DNA of 64,000 bases, taken from NCBI RefSeq assembly GCF_030954495.1, contig NZ_JAVHUW010000040.1, positions 21,319-85,318 of the forward strand. The letters are read 5' to 3'. The DNA comes from Candidatus Desulfosporosinus nitrosoreducens (lineage in GTDB: Bacteria; Bacillota; Desulfitobacteriia; Desulfitobacteriales; Desulfitobacteriaceae). Both the position numbers and the translations under genes were made by a program. Below the pieces are notes generated by a model, which saw nothing but the letters and a program-made list of their open reading frames with translations, did not search any database and was not told the DNA's origin. Positions 36,533-45,784 of this stretch are shown here, piece after piece. The number at the start of each line of letters is the position of its first letter. Positions within the stretch are counted from its first letter, which is position 1.

Positions 36533-37951
36533 ATGGATACAACAAAAGCAAAATCCGGTAAATCTAGTTTTAGTTTAGTGATTTTTGTACTTTCCCTTAC
36601 AACGCTTATGTCATCAATTGATACAAATATTGTAAATATTGGCTTACCCACCATATCTAAAGCCTTCAATGCCGGTTTTGCCAGTTTGCAATGGATTGCC
36701 CTCAGCTATCTTCTGGCGGTCACTTCGCTAATTGTTGGGATAGGACGAATAGGGGATATTTTTGGGAAAAAATCGATTTTCGCCTGGGGAATAATAATTT
36801 TCACGGCGGCTTCTTTGTTGTGCGGTGTATCGACATCTATTTACGAGCTTATTATCTTTCGCGCTCTTCAGGGGATTGGAGGCTCAATTTTGATGGCCTT
36901 GTCTTTCGCCATTGCGGGGGATTTAATTCCCCGGGAGAAACTTATCCAGAGCATGGCAGTTCTCACATCGATGCTTCCGATAGGTTTTGCCCTGGGACCA
37001 TCTGTTGGAGGAATATTGATAAGTCTCTTTAGCTGGAGAGCTGTCTTTTATTTTAATATTCCCATTGGACTTGTTGCGTTGCTTTTGGTCAGAAAGTTTC
37101 CGGAAATAGCCGTTTCGGAAAAAGTTCAAAAGGTCGATATTGGGGGAATGATGATTTTAATTGCCACCCTTATTTGTTATGTTCTTAGCGTTACTTTAGC
37201 CGAAGATCAAGGATTCAGTCCACACGTCACGCTGCTTGCCCTTCTGACGATTTTAGGAATAGCGGCATTTGTTTTTTTAGAAAAAAGGCTGGCTTTTCCC
37301 CTGATCAACCCGAATATGTTTAAAAACATCGTGTTTAGTTCGAGTCTTATCATAAGTGTATTGATTTACACGGTTATGACGGGAGCAGTAATCATTCTGC
37401 CGTTCTATCTTCAGCAGGCCGAGGGCTTTACGACAGCGACGGCAGGACTGTTAATGACGACCGGACCGGTCGGGTGCGCTATTTTTACGCCTCTTGCCGG
37501 GAAAGTAGCTAAACGCTTTGGCAATCCTTGGGTCATGATTTTAGGAATACTGGCTCTGGGAATCGGAGCGTTTATGATGTCCAGCCTGAGCTTATTCTCA
37601 AGCGCAGTGCGCTTTGCCGTACTTTACTTTTTGTTTAACGGAAGTCTTGCCTTCTTCCAAACCCCGAATAATGCTGCTATCATTTCCTTAGCTAAGCCTG
37701 AACAGCGCGGTTTAGCATCAGGTCTGCTTAATCTTTCGCGCACGATTGGACAAACGACCGGAGCCGCGGTTATTGGCGCCATATTTTATTACTTTACCGG
37801 TTCGAAATCAATTGCTAAAGTATACCCTGGGAATATTGCAATTGGGATACATAATACGTTCCTGGTTGCTGCGCTGATTATGGCTTGTGGATTCCTTGTT
37901 GCCTTGCTGACTCTTCGTCCTAAGAAGGAGACGGCGCCATTCACGAATTAA
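36533..37951 (+). CDS. MFS drug exporter, DHA2 (EmrB/QacA) family
   Basis: 472 residues with about 14 hydrophobic segments, the DHA2 layout. Family signs are LSSIDTNIVNIGLPTIS (motif D1 variant) in the first helix, GRIGDIFGKKSIF (motif A) and ALGPSVGGILISLFSWRAVFYFNIPIG (core LGPSVGGILISLFSWR, motif C). Proton-driven export of hydrophobic compounds is likely; the substrate is unknown. AAGGAG precedes the ATG, though the spacing is long at 12 bases. It sits alone between two housekeeping operons, as an insertion relative to the Bacillus order. Confidence 0.9.
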   Translation: MDTTKAKSGKSSFSLVIFVLSLTTLMSSIDTNIVNIGLPTISKAFNAGFASLQWIALSYLLAVTSLIVGIGRIGDIFGKKSIFAWGIIIFTAASLLCGVSTSIYELIIFRALQGIGGSILMALSFAIAGDLIPREKLIQSMAVLTSMLPIGFALGPSVGGILISLFSWRAVFYFNIPIGLVALLLVRKFPEIAVSEKVQKVDIGGMMILIATLICYVLSVTLAEDQGFSPHVTLLALLTILGIAAFVFLEKRLAFPLINPNMFKNIVFSSSLIISVLIYTVMTGAVIILPFYLQQAEGFTTATAGLLMTTGPVGCAIFTPLAGKVAKRFGNPWVMILGILALGIGAFMMSSLSLFSSAVRFAVLYFLFNGSLAFFQTPNNAAIISLAKPEQRGLASGLLNLSRTIGQTTGAAVIGAIFYYFTGSKSIAKVYPGNIAIGIHNTFLVAALIMACGFLVALLTLRPKKETAPFTN

Positions 37952-37965
37952 AGAAGTTTCTACGG

Positions 37966-37994
37966 TTGCAGATGTTCTGGGGATATGCTATATT
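37966..37994 (+). promoter_or_regulatory. Sigma-A promoter for the rimP-nusA-infB operon
   Basis: TTGCAG (37966-37971), 17-base spacer and TATATT (37989-37994). It gives a leader of about 200 bases with two hairpins before rimP. Confidence 0.6.
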
Positions 37995-38024
37995 AATATA
38001 AGGAAATTTGTAGTGATTGCTGGA

Positions 38025-38050
38025 AAGGAGTGGGTACTAGCCCGCTCCTT
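38025..38050 (+). promoter_or_regulatory. Leader hairpin upstream of rimP
   Basis: AAGGAGTGGG (38025-38034) pairs with CCCGCTCCTT (38041-38050, one G-U) around TACTAG. It begins about 25 bases into the predicted transcript and is followed by CGTTTGTTC, a broken T-run. A conserved hairpin leader for rimP has, I believe, been described in Firmicutes; this may be an instance. Confidence 0.5.
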
Positions 38051-38125
38051 CGTTTGTTCAAATCTTGGCTAAGTATAACTCGCGAACATCTTCGTTAGAA
38101 TATACGGAGAAGATTTTTTATACGC

Positions 38126-38162
38126 TAACCCGTGCGCAGACAGTGTCTCTGCACGTCGGTTA
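38126..38162 (+). promoter_or_regulatory. Second leader stem-loop upstream of rimP
   Basis: TAACC (38126-38130) pairs with GGTTA (38158-38162) and CGTGC (38131-38135) with GCACG (38151-38155), with AGA/TCT possible inside. TTTTCTTT follows within seven bases, so it may also act as an attenuator. Confidence 0.35.
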
Positions 38163-38200
38163 AGTTTTCTTTATTTCTCGAATGAAAAGGGGCGAATGTC

Positions 38201-38659
38201 ATGAGTAATGCATTAGAACAACAAATTAGTTCGCTGGTTGAGCCTTACGTTAAAGAAAAAGGGCTTGAATTAGTGGATGTTGAGTACATAAAGGAAGGTG
38301 CCCATTGGTATTTACGCCTCTTTATTGATAAAGAAGGAGGGGTGGATATGGATGATTGTGCCGAGGTGAGCCATGCTGTAAGTAACATGCTCGATGAAAA
38401 AAACCCTATTCCCCAGGCCTACATGTTGGAAGTATCGTCTCCAGGCCTGGAGCGCCCCCTAAAGAAAGACGAGGATTTCGTTCGTTTTCAGGGAAAGTTG
38501 GTCACGGTTCACACAACGTCCCTGTTTCAAGGATATAATGAATTTACCGGAAGTCTTGTGGGTTTGGTAAATGATGAGATTGTCTTAGAACATGAGGAAA
38601 ATCGGGTTTCAATTCCGCGTGCCTTGGCGAAGAAAGCTCACCTAGCGTTAGATCTTTAG
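38201..38659 (+). CDS. rimP: Ribosome maturation factor RimP
   Basis: 152 residues, two-domain family norm. RimP binds free 30S subunits and promotes their maturation near the S12 site. The N-terminal part has VEPYVKEKGLELVDVEY; the conserved middle is YMLEVSSPGLERPLKKDEDF; the C-terminal Sm-like domain follows. AAAAGGGGCG precedes the ATG. First gene of the transcription-translation operon rimP-nusA-ylxR-ylxQ-infB-rbfA. Confidence 0.96.
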   Translation: MSNALEQQISSLVEPYVKEKGLELVDVEYIKEGAHWYLRLFIDKEGGVDMDDCAEVSHAVSNMLDEKNPIPQAYMLEVSSPGLERPLKKDEDFVRFQGKLVTVHTTSLFQGYNEFTGSLVGLVNDEIVLEHEENRVSIPRALAKKAHLALDL

Positions 38660-38699
38660 AGGTTGTTAGGGACAATAGAATAAGGAGGAACATGGAAAA

Positions 38700-40058
38700 A
38701 TGAATATGGACTTCATCGAGGCTCTTCACGAATTGGAAAAAGGACGGGGAATCTCCGCGGAAATTTTATTCGAAGCAATTGAAGCAGCCCTTATTTCCGC
38801 CTACAAAAAGAATTTCGGCTCACTGCAAAACGTTCGGGTTCTGATTGATCGCTTGACCGGAGAATTTAAAGTGTTTGCTCGGAAAACGATTGTAGAAAAC
38901 GTAGAAGATGCTCGAACTCAAGTTAGTTTGGAAGATGCTTTGAAGCTTAATCCGAACTATCAGCTTGAGGATATTGTCGAATATGAAGTAACTCCTCGGG
39001 ACTTTGGCAGGATTGCCGCACAAACTGCCAAGCAGGTTGTTGTACAGCGTATAAGAGAAGCCGAACGAGGAATGATTTATGATGAATATGTCAATCGTGA
39101 AGGGGATATTGTTACGGGGGTTGTTCAACGCTACGAACAGAAGAATGTCATTGTCGATTTAGGTAAAGTTGAGGCAGTGCTTCCTGCTCAAGAACAAATT
39201 CCCGGTGAAGTCTATCAATCCTTTGAGCGGATAAAAACATATGTTGTAGAAGTTAAAAAAACCACCAAGGGACCTCAAATTATGTTGTCTCGGACCCATC
39301 CGGGTTTGATTAAGCGCCTCTTCGAACTTGAAGTACCTGAAATTCACGATGGAGTTGTGGAAATTAAAGGGGTTTCCCGGGAGGCGGGCGCCCGTTCCAA
39401 GATTGCCGTCTACTCCCGTGATCACAATGTAGATCCTGTAGGAGCTTGTGTCGGGCCCAAAGGAGCAAGAGTTCAAACTATCGTTACGGAGTTAAAAGGG
39501 GAAAAAATCGATATTGTAAATTATTCGACAGACCCTCATGAGTTTGTGGCTAATGCGCTTTCTCCCGCCAAAGTAGTGGGGGTTTATCCGAAAACGAATG
39601 AAAAGATCGCGGTTGTTGTCGTTCCCGACTATCAGCTATCCCTGGCAATTGGCAAGGAAGGGCAGAATGCTCGTTTGGCCGCTAAACTCACGGGCTGGAA
39701 GATTGATATTAAAAGCGAATCTCAAGCAGTGGCTTTAAATCTGGTTGCGGAAGGCTCGGAAGAAGGATACGAAAATTTTGAGGATTTCGATGAATACGAA
39801 GAGTATTCAGACTATGATGAGTTTAGTGACACTGATAATTATCAGGAATATGATGAACAGGAATATGTTGAGGATGGTCAAAAGCCAGGTAATTACAGTA
39901 GTAACGACAGCCAGTTTTCTGATTTGAATGAGTATGATGAGGAAATGATGGAGCAGCTGCCTGATGAAGAAATGGATGCTATTTCAGATTGGGCGACCAG
40001 TGATAATGTGAACGAAAAAGAGAAGCCAAAGGAGAAGAAAAAGAAAGGGAAAGGGTGA
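38700..40058 (+). CDS. nusA: Transcription factor NusA with long acidic tail
   Basis: 452 residues. NusA binds RNA polymerase and nascent RNA, controlling pausing, termination and rRNA antitermination. The N-terminal domain (1-125), S1 domain (about 130-200, GDIVTGVVQRYEQKNVIVDLG) and two KH domains (to about 345, with GPKGARVQTIV and AIGKEGQNARLAAKLTGW) are standard. Residues about 354-452 are an unusual Asp/Glu/Tyr-rich tail ending in a Lys-rich KEKKKKGKG; Bacillus NusA stops near residue 371. AAGGAGGAA precedes the ATG. Confidence 0.96.
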   Translation: MNMDFIEALHELEKGRGISAEILFEAIEAALISAYKKNFGSLQNVRVLIDRLTGEFKVFARKTIVENVEDARTQVSLEDALKLNPNYQLEDIVEYEVTPRDFGRIAAQTAKQVVVQRIREAERGMIYDEYVNREGDIVTGVVQRYEQKNVIVDLGKVEAVLPAQEQIPGEVYQSFERIKTYVVEVKKTTKGPQIMLSRTHPGLIKRLFELEVPEIHDGVVEIKGVSREAGARSKIAVYSRDHNVDPVGACVGPKGARVQTIVTELKGEKIDIVNYSTDPHEFVANALSPAKVVGVYPKTNEKIAVVVVPDYQLSLAIGKEGQNARLAAKLTGWKIDIKSESQAVALNLVAEGSEEGYENFEDFDEYEEYSDYDEFSDTDNYQEYDEQEYVEDGQKPGNYSSNDSQFSDLNEYDEEMMEQLPDEEMDAISDWATSDNVNEKEKPKEKKKKGKG

Positions 40059-40062
40059 GGAT

Positions 40063-40326
40063 ATGAAAGCACGGAAGATTCCTATGCGCATGTGTTTGGG
40101 GTGTCAACAAATGAAACCTAAGAAAGAGCTTTTGCGAATCGTAAGAACTCCGGAGGGCACTGTTGAACTCGATCCAACCGGTAAGAGGAATGGACGTGGG
40201 GCATACATTTGCTCTGATCTCACCTGTTTTCGGACGGCGGTGAAAGAACGCCGATTCAGGAAAGCTTTCGAAGTGGATGTCGATCCTAAGGTGTTTACAG
40301 ATTTAGAAGGGAAGATTTCTCCGTGA
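40063..40326 (+). CDS. ylxR: YlxR family RNA-binding protein (RnpM)
   Basis: 87 residues. The family signature PMRMCLGCQQMKPKKELLRIV and GRGAYICSDLTC is present, with paired Cys residues. YlxR binds the RNA subunit of RNase P and modulates it in Bacillus. It starts four bases after nusA and overlaps ylxQ by four bases, the invariant Firmicutes order. Confidence 0.94.
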   Translation: MKARKIPMRMCLGCQQMKPKKELLRIVRTPEGTVELDPTGKRNGRGAYICSDLTCFRTAVKERRFRKAFEVDVDPKVFTDLEGKISP

Positions 40327-40619
40327 ATTCTCGAATCCAGTCTTTAATCGGACTCGCGCGGCGGGCAGGAAAAGTTGCCTCTGGGGAAGCTCAAGTTGAG
40401 GCGCTGCTAAAGAAAAGGTTGGGTTATTTACTTATCTTGGCTGAAGATGCTCCCGGAGCGCAAAAAAAGTATGATCATTGGGCCAAGGATTTAAAGCTAC
40501 AAGTGGTTGTTACAGGAACTAAGGAAGAGTTAGGACATTGTATAGGACTTTCGCCGCGTTCAGCAGTTCTTATCTTGGATCAAGGGTTTGCAAAAGCTAT
40601 TTTACTAGCGAGGAGCTGA
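40323..40619 (+). CDS. ylxQ: L7Ae-family ribosomal protein-like YlxQ
   Basis: 98 residues from a GTG at 40323, overlapping the ylxR stop. It begins RIQSLIGLARRAGKVASGE, the L7Ae/L30e fold signature, and includes LLILAEDAPGAQKKY. It probably binds kink-turn RNA; a function beyond ribosome association is not established. infB starts 44 bases downstream. Confidence 0.92.
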   Translation: MNSRIQSLIGLARRAGKVASGEAQVEALLKKRLGYLLILAEDAPGAQKKYDHWAKDLKLQVVVTGTKEELGHCIGLSPRSAVLILDQGFAKAILLARS

Positions 40620-40663
40620 TGCTTGGAGCGTAATGGGGGAGCCGAATATGTGGGGGTGGTTAA

Positions 40664-43528
40664 ATGAGTATTCGTGTTCATGAATTGGCAAAAGAATTAA
40701 ATTTTAGCAGCAAAGAAGTGATTACAAGACTCTTAGCTATGGGAACGGATGTTAAAAATCATTTGAGTACGGTCGATCAAAAAGATGCAGATCGTTTAAG
40801 GGATCAACTGAAAGGAAAGGAGATAAATTTGGATCATTCTGAACGTAAAAATCCTGAAGAAATAAAGCCAAATACCTCTGGAGATGGTCAAGAAGGACGG
40901 ACTCCGGAAGCTCGTCAGGGAATAGAAGGACGTCCCCAAGGCCCTCGTTTAAGTACAGGAGGACGGCCCCCAGCTCCACGCCCGGTTTCTCAAGGCCAGC
41001 CCCAAGGTCCACGCTCTGGTGTGCAGGGACAATCTCAGACTCCGAGACCGGCTTCTCAAGGCCAACCCCAAGGCTCACGCCCTATGTCACAGGGACAATC
41101 TCAAGGCCCGCGCCCAGGCGCTCAAGGGCAACGTCCAGGATACCCGGGTCAGGGGCAGCCACAAGGCCCACGACCCGGATACCAAGGGCAGCCCCAAGGC
41201 TCACGCCCTGGCTATCAGGGGCAACAGCAAGGCCCGCGCCCGGGTTACCAGGGGCAGCCCCAAGGTCCGCGCCCTGGCTACCAAGGTCAACCGCAAGGCC
41301 CGCGTCCTGGTTATCAGGGACAATCTCAAGGTCCGCGCCCTGGCTATCAGGGCCAGTCCCAAGGCCCACGCCCCGGCTATCAAGGCCAGCCGCAAGGCCC
41401 GCGTCCCGGTTATCAGGGACAATCTCAAGGCCCACGCCCCGGCTATCAAGGCCAGCCGCAAGGCCCGCGTCCCGGTTACCAAGGTCAATCTCAAGGCCCA
41501 CGCCCTGGCTACCAGGGTCAGCCCCAAGGCTCACGCCCTGGCTACCAAGGCCAGTCGCAGGGTCCCCGTTCCAATATGGCGCCACGAGCCGGCGCGAGTG
41601 CTCCACCAACGCCAGCTATTGCCGAGCAAGTAAAACGACAAACTCCCGCCAGCAAGAAAGCTCAAGATAAAGCCTATGAACGAAAGCGTGAAATGGAAAA
41701 AGAACGGGAAAATGTCATACGTTCCTCGCATAAACGTTTTCAGAAGCCGCCTAAAAAAGAGGTTAAGGATACAACTCCCAAACACATTGTGATTCAAGAG
41801 TCAATTTCCGTTCAAGATCTGGCAGCTAAAATGAGCCGTAAAGCGGGAGAACTTATCAAACATCTTATGAATTTGGGAGTCATGGCTACCATCAATCAAG
41901 AGCTCGATTCAGAAACAGCGACCATTTTGGCGAACGAAATGGGAGTTAGCGTTGAGGTTAAGGCCGAAAAGTCGCTGGCGGTCATTCAAGAGATTGAAGA
42001 TGATCCGCAGGATCTCTCTTTCCGACCCCCTGTGGTCACGGTAATGGGTCATGTTGACCATGGGAAAACGTCATTATTGGATGCTATTCGCACAACGAAT
42101 GTTACGAGCTCTGAAGCAGGGGGAATTACTCAGCATATCGGGGCTTATCAGGTAGAGATTAAGGGTCAGAAGATAACCTTTTTGGATACGCCTGGTCACG
42201 AAGCATTCACAGCCATGCGTGCCCGGGGAGCTCAAGTCACAGATATCGCTGTCTTAGTTGTTGCGGCCGATGACGGAGTTATGCCTCAAACCGTTGAAGC
42301 GATTAATCATGCGAAAGCGGCCGAGGTTCCGATTATTGTGGCTATTAACAAAATTGACAAGGAAAATGCCACGCCGGAAAAAGTAAAGCAAGAATTGACA
42401 GAATATGGTTTGGTCGTTGAAGAATGGGGCGGAGATACGATTGCCGTTCCCGTGTCTGCAAAATCGAAAGTGAATATAGAACAGCTCCTGGAGATGATTC
42501 TCCTTGTAGCGGAGGTTCGGGATCTTAAGGCTAATCCTAACCGTCCTGCAGCGGGAACGGTTATCGAAGCCGAATTGGACAAAGGAAAAGGACCTATTGC
42601 CACAGTGCTTGTTTCCAAGGGAACGCTCAATGTTGGGGATGTTGCCGTAGCGGGCTGTGCTTTTGGCCGGATTCGGGCTATGGTGGATGACAAAGGACGG
42701 CGTGTTAAAAAAGCCGGTCCCGCTATGCCCGTTGAAATCCAGGGGTTGTCGGAAGTACCTGAGGCCGGAGAGCCATTTTCTGTCGTCTCGGATGAGAAAT
42801 TAGCCCGTCAAATTACTTCTGCACGGACTGCGGTGCGCAAAGTGGAAGAATCAAAGCGTACCGTTGGCAAGGTGAGTTTGGAAGACCTTTTTGACAAGAT
42901 CAAAGAGGGAGAAATCAAAGAGCTGAATATTATTATTAAGGCAGATGTTCAGGGGTCGGTGGAAGCACTGCGGCAATCCTTACTGCGGCTCTCCACAGAT
43001 GAGGTGCGTGTGAATCCGATTCACGGTGGCGTCGGTGCGATCAATGAAAATGACATCATGCTGGCCTCCGCCTCAAACGCTATCATTATTGGCTTTAATG
43101 TCCGCGCCGATTCCAACATGAAGGCAACAGCCGACCTTGAGGGCGTTGACTTGCGGTTTTATCGCGTTATCTATGATGCCATCGAGGATGTAAAAGCGGC
43201 CATGACGGGCCTTTTAGATCCAACCTTCAAAGAAGTCGTTCTCGGTAAAGCGGAAGTCCGTCAAGTCTTTAAAGTTCCTAAAGCGGGTACGGTGGGCGGA
43301 TGTATGGTTACGGAAGGGAAAATCCCCCGTTCGGCGAAAGTTCGCGTCATTAGAGATGGCATCGTGATTCATGAAGGTGAAATGGAATCTCTGCGGCGCT
43401 TTAAAGATGACGTTAAAGAAGTCCTTGAGGGTTTCGAATGTGGAATTGGTATCGAGAAATACAATGACCTCAAAGAGGGAGACATTATTGAAGCCTTTGC
43501 CTTGGAAGAGGTACAACGAACATTATAG
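40664..43528 (+). CDS. infB: Translation initiation factor IF-2 with expanded repeat linker
   Basis: 954 residues, longer than Bacillus IF-2 (716). IF-2 is a GTPase that places initiator tRNA on the 30S subunit. An N-terminal IF2-N domain (1-50) is followed by a low-complexity linker (about 60-310) with 12 uninterrupted PGYQGQxQGPR units at 171-302 and degenerate copies from about 107. A second IF2-N domain (about 375-430) precedes the G domain with GHVDHGKT (462-469), [16 protein letters not shown] and NKID. Domains II, III and IV complete the protein, which ends in the fMet-tRNA-binding barrel. All catalytic parts look intact. Confidence 0.97.
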   Translation: MSIRVHELAKELNFSSKEVITRLLAMGTDVKNHLSTVDQKDADRLRDQLKGKEINLDHSERKNPEEIKPNTSGDGQEGRTPEARQGIEGRPQGPRLSTGGRPPAPRPVSQGQPQGPRSGVQGQSQTPRPASQGQPQGSRPMSQGQSQGPRPGAQGQRPGYPGQGQPQGPRPGYQGQPQGSRPGYQGQQQGPRPGYQGQPQGPRPGYQGQPQGPRPGYQGQSQGPRPGYQGQSQGPRPGYQGQPQGPRPGYQGQSQGPRPGYQGQPQGPRPGYQGQSQGPRPGYQGQPQGSRPGYQGQSQGPRSNMAPRAGASAPPTPAIAEQVKRQTPASKKAQDKAYERKREMEKERENVIRSSHKRFQKPPKKEVKDTTPKHIVIQESISVQDLAAKMSRKAGELIKHLMNLGVMATINQELDSETATILANEMGVSVEVKAEKSLAVIQEIEDDPQDLSFRPPVVTVMGHVDHGKTSLLDAIRTTNVTSSEAGGITQHIGAYQVEIKGQKITFLDTPGHEAFTAMRARGAQVTDIAVLVVAADDGVMPQTVEAINHAKAAEVPIIVAINKIDKENATPEKVKQELTEYGLVVEEWGGDTIAVPVSAKSKVNIEQLLEMILLVAEVRDLKANPNRPAAGTVIEAELDKGKGPIATVLVSKGTLNVGDVAVAGCAFGRIRAMVDDKGRRVKKAGPAMPVEIQGLSEVPEAGEPFSVVSDEKLARQITSARTAVRKVEESKRTVGKVSLEDLFDKIKEGEIKELNIIIKADVQGSVEALRQSLLRLSTDEVRVNPIHGGVGAINENDIMLASASNAIIIGFNVRADSNMKATADLEGVDLRFYRVIYDAIEDVKAAMTGLLDPTFKEVVLGKAEVRQVFKVPKAGTVGGCMVTEGKIPRSAKVRVIRDGIVIHEGEMESLRRFKDDVKEVLEGFECGIGIEKYNDLKEGDIIEAFALEEVQRTL
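41174..41569 (+). repeat. Twelve 33-bp tandem repeats inside infB
   Basis: Exactly 396 bp made of 12 units encoding PGYQGQ(P/S/Q)QG(P/S)R. Units differ by synonymous changes and by P/S alternation at one site, and degenerate 33-bp units extend the array left to about 40982. The array is in frame and never interrupted. Confidence 0.96.
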
Positions 43529-43548
43529 TAATCCCAGGAGGGATACCT

Positions 43549-43923
43549 ATGTCAAAACATCGCCCTAACCGCTTGGCGGAAACGCTTAAAGAAGAAATTT
43601 CCCAACTGATTTTGGTAGAGCTGAAAGATCCTCGCATTGGTTTTGTGACCGTGACAAGTGTGGATGTAGCCAACGATTTAGCCCATGCCAAAGTTTATGT
43701 TAGTGTTATGGGCAGTGAAGAGGATGCCAAAGCATCTTTGGATACCCTTAACAGAGCAGCAGGTTTTATCAGAAGCGAAATCGGAAAGCGCATACGTTTG
43801 CGGCATACGCCTGCCATTGTTTTTGTCAACGATCCTTCTATTCAACATGGCGCCCATATAGCAAAGCTGCTGCGTGATGTTGGTGCCTCAGATGATTTGG
43901 ACAAGGATGAATCACATGAATGA
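43549..43923 (+). CDS. rbfA: 30S ribosome-binding factor A
   Basis: 124 residues, KH-type fold. RbfA assists 16S 5'-end maturation and cold adaptation. Conserved stretches are RLAETLKEEISQLI, DPRIGFVTVTSVDV, AKVYVSVMG and RIRLRHTPAIVFVNDPS. AGGAGGG precedes the ATG. Its last nine bases overlap nrnA. Confidence 0.96.
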   Translation: MSKHRPNRLAETLKEEISQLILVELKDPRIGFVTVTSVDVANDLAHAKVYVSVMGSEEDAKASLDTLNRAAGFIRSEIGKRIRLRHTPAIVFVNDPSIQHGAHIAKLLRDVGASDDLDKDESHE

Positions 43924-44896
43924 ACATTCGTTAACGGCTGAAATTATAGCGATCCTGAGAAAAGCGCCATCGGTGGCGCTTTTCTCCCATGTCTCACCGG
44001 ATGGTGATTGCCTGGGGTCGATGCTGGCAATTGGACTGGCGTTGGAATCCCTGGGAAAGACGGTTACTTTTTTTAACCCTGATCCTGTACCGGCAGGGTT
44101 GACATTTTTGCCGGGGGCTGAACGGGTCCAACAAGTTTTACCCCAGCCTAAACCTCAAACGTTAGTTTTTGTTGATTGTACGGATTTGCGGCGTGTATCC
44201 CTAACGCCTGATTATTTGCGAGATAGTATTGTTGTCAATATAGACCATCATATTTCCAATCAACGGTTTGGCCACTTTAATTGGGTGGATGATCAGGCAA
44301 GTGCTTGTGCGGAAATAGTTCTGAGTCTCATCAACCAGTTGGGGGTTACAATCAACCGTGATATAGCTACAAACCTTTATACTGCTATTGTGACAGATTC
44401 AGGGTGTTTCCAGTACAGCAATACGACGGCAAACACCCATCGCCTGACGGCGGAGCTGATTGAGGTGGGGCTTAATTTAGCACTCATTCATCACAATATC
44501 TTTGATCAGAAACCGCTTGCCCAGGTTAAGCTGCTGCAGGCAGCTTTGAACACTTTGGAACTTCGTGCCGGGGGGCGGTTGGCAGTCATGAGTTTAACGC
44601 TGGAGGATTTCCAGAAAAGTGGCGCCCAACAGGAACTGAGTGAGGGCTTAGTCAATCACGCCCGGAGCATCCAAGGAGTTGAAGTGGCTGTTCTGCTCAA
44701 AGAAGTGGGGCCTCAAGAAATAAAAATTGGTCTTCGTTCCAACCTATGGCTGAACGTCAACGAGATTGCTGCTCAGTTCGGTGGTGGCGGGCATAAGCGT
44801 GCCGCAGGATGCACCCTGAATGTTTCCTTGGCCGAGGCCAAACAAGGCGTCTGCCAAGCGATTGAGGAGGGGTTGGAGATTGGACGGGATCATTAA
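43916..44896 (+). CDS. nrnA: DHH-family oligoribonuclease/pAp phosphatase NrnA
   Basis: 326 residues from the ATG at 43916, overlapping the rbfA stop; earlier in-frame ATGs lie inside rbfA. NrnA degrades 2-5 nt RNAs and hydrolyses pAp. DHH motifs are SPDGDCLGS, FVDCTD, NIDHHISN and TDSGCFQYSN; the DHHA1 domain carries GGGGHKRAAGC. All metal ligands seem present. It stands between rbfA and truB, as in Bacillus. Confidence 0.95.
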   Translation: MNEHSLTAEIIAILRKAPSVALFSHVSPDGDCLGSMLAIGLALESLGKTVTFFNPDPVPAGLTFLPGAERVQQVLPQPKPQTLVFVDCTDLRRVSLTPDYLRDSIVVNIDHHISNQRFGHFNWVDDQASACAEIVLSLINQLGVTINRDIATNLYTAIVTDSGCFQYSNTTANTHRLTAELIEVGLNLALIHHNIFDQKPLAQVKLLQAALNTLELRAGGRLAVMSLTLEDFQKSGAQQELSEGLVNHARSIQGVEVAVLLKEVGPQEIKIGLRSNLWLNVNEIAAQFGGGGHKRAAGCTLNVSLAEAKQGVCQAIEEGLEIGRDH

Positions 44897-45767
44897 CGTT
44901 CTTAAGCCGCCGGGAATGACCTCTTCGGATGTTGTCCTTTGGATGCGTAAAATTCTTAAAACGAAAAAGATCGGCCACACCGGCACGCTGGACCCCGGAG
45001 TCGTTGGAGTATTGCCTCTTTGTGTGGGAAGAGGGACCCGTTTGGCCGAATATATTACTGAGCAGGGCAAGGCCTATCTTGCCGAAGTGACCTTTGGAAT
45101 TGTGACCGATACTCAGGATTCCTTTGGTGAAACGATCCGGAAAAAACGCCCTACTATAGCCAAAGCGGACGTAGAGCAGGCCTTAATGAAGTTTGCAGGC
45201 AGAGTGTCCCAAATCCCTCCGATGTTCTCGGCAGTACGCCAAGACGGCAGGCATTTATATGAATATGCCCGTCAAGGAATTGCCGTTGAGCGGGCGTCGC
45301 GGGAAATATCTATTTACAAGATTGAACTCAGACAATGGTATGGAGAAGAGTTTCCCAGGGCACTTTTATATATCGAATGTTCCAAAGGAACTTATATTCG
45401 AACCTTAAGCCATGACCTGGGGCAAGTTTTAGGTTGCGGCGCTTTCATGTCTTATTTGTTGCGTGTTCGTTCCGGTCCCTTTGAGATTCAGGACAGTTGG
45501 ACACTCGAAGAGATGGAGGAAGCGGTCCTGAGGTCAACGTACCCTTTCCTTTTGCCGCTGACAGCTGGAATTGATCTTCCCAGGGCCTATTTATCCGCTG
45601 CTCGGGCCCAGGCTTTTCGACATGGGCTATCTACCAGGAGGGAATTGGTCCAAACCTCGGAACAGGCTTCCGCCGCCCCATACGTTCAGGTGCTTGAAGG
45701 GGAAGAGCTGATCGGAATTGGGGCTTGGCGGGAGGATTCTCTCTATCCGCATAAGGTTATAGGATAA
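44880..45767 (+). CDS. truB: tRNA pseudouridine-55 synthase
   Basis: 295 residues from a TTG at 44880 with GGAGGGG upstream, overlapping nrnA by 17 bases. TruB isomerises U55 in the T-loop. It starts DGIINVLKPPGMTSSDVV and has the catalytic Asp in GHTGTLDPGVVGVLP, then YLAEVTFG and SKGTYIRTL. Residues near the C-terminus form the small PUA-like domain. The related T-loop enzyme TrmFO is also in this window. Confidence 0.96.
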   Translation: MDGIINVLKPPGMTSSDVVLWMRKILKTKKIGHTGTLDPGVVGVLPLCVGRGTRLAEYITEQGKAYLAEVTFGIVTDTQDSFGETIRKKRPTIAKADVEQALMKFAGRVSQIPPMFSAVRQDGRHLYEYARQGIAVERASREISIYKIELRQWYGEEFPRALLYIECSKGTYIRTLSHDLGQVLGCGAFMSYLLRVRSGPFEIQDSWTLEEMEEAVLRSTYPFLLPLTAGIDLPRAYLSAARAQAFRHGLSTRRELVQTSEQASAAPYVQVLEGEELIGIGAWREDSLYPHKVIG

Positions 45768-45784
45768 TTTAGGAGGTCAAATCC

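Noticed and set aside
41174..41569. CRISPR array
   Set aside because: The repeats are contiguous and coding, with no unique spacers and no cas genes.
41019..41633. Long frames on both strands over the infB repeat
   Set aside because: A 33-bp period keeps all frames free of stops; the translations are low-complexity shadows.
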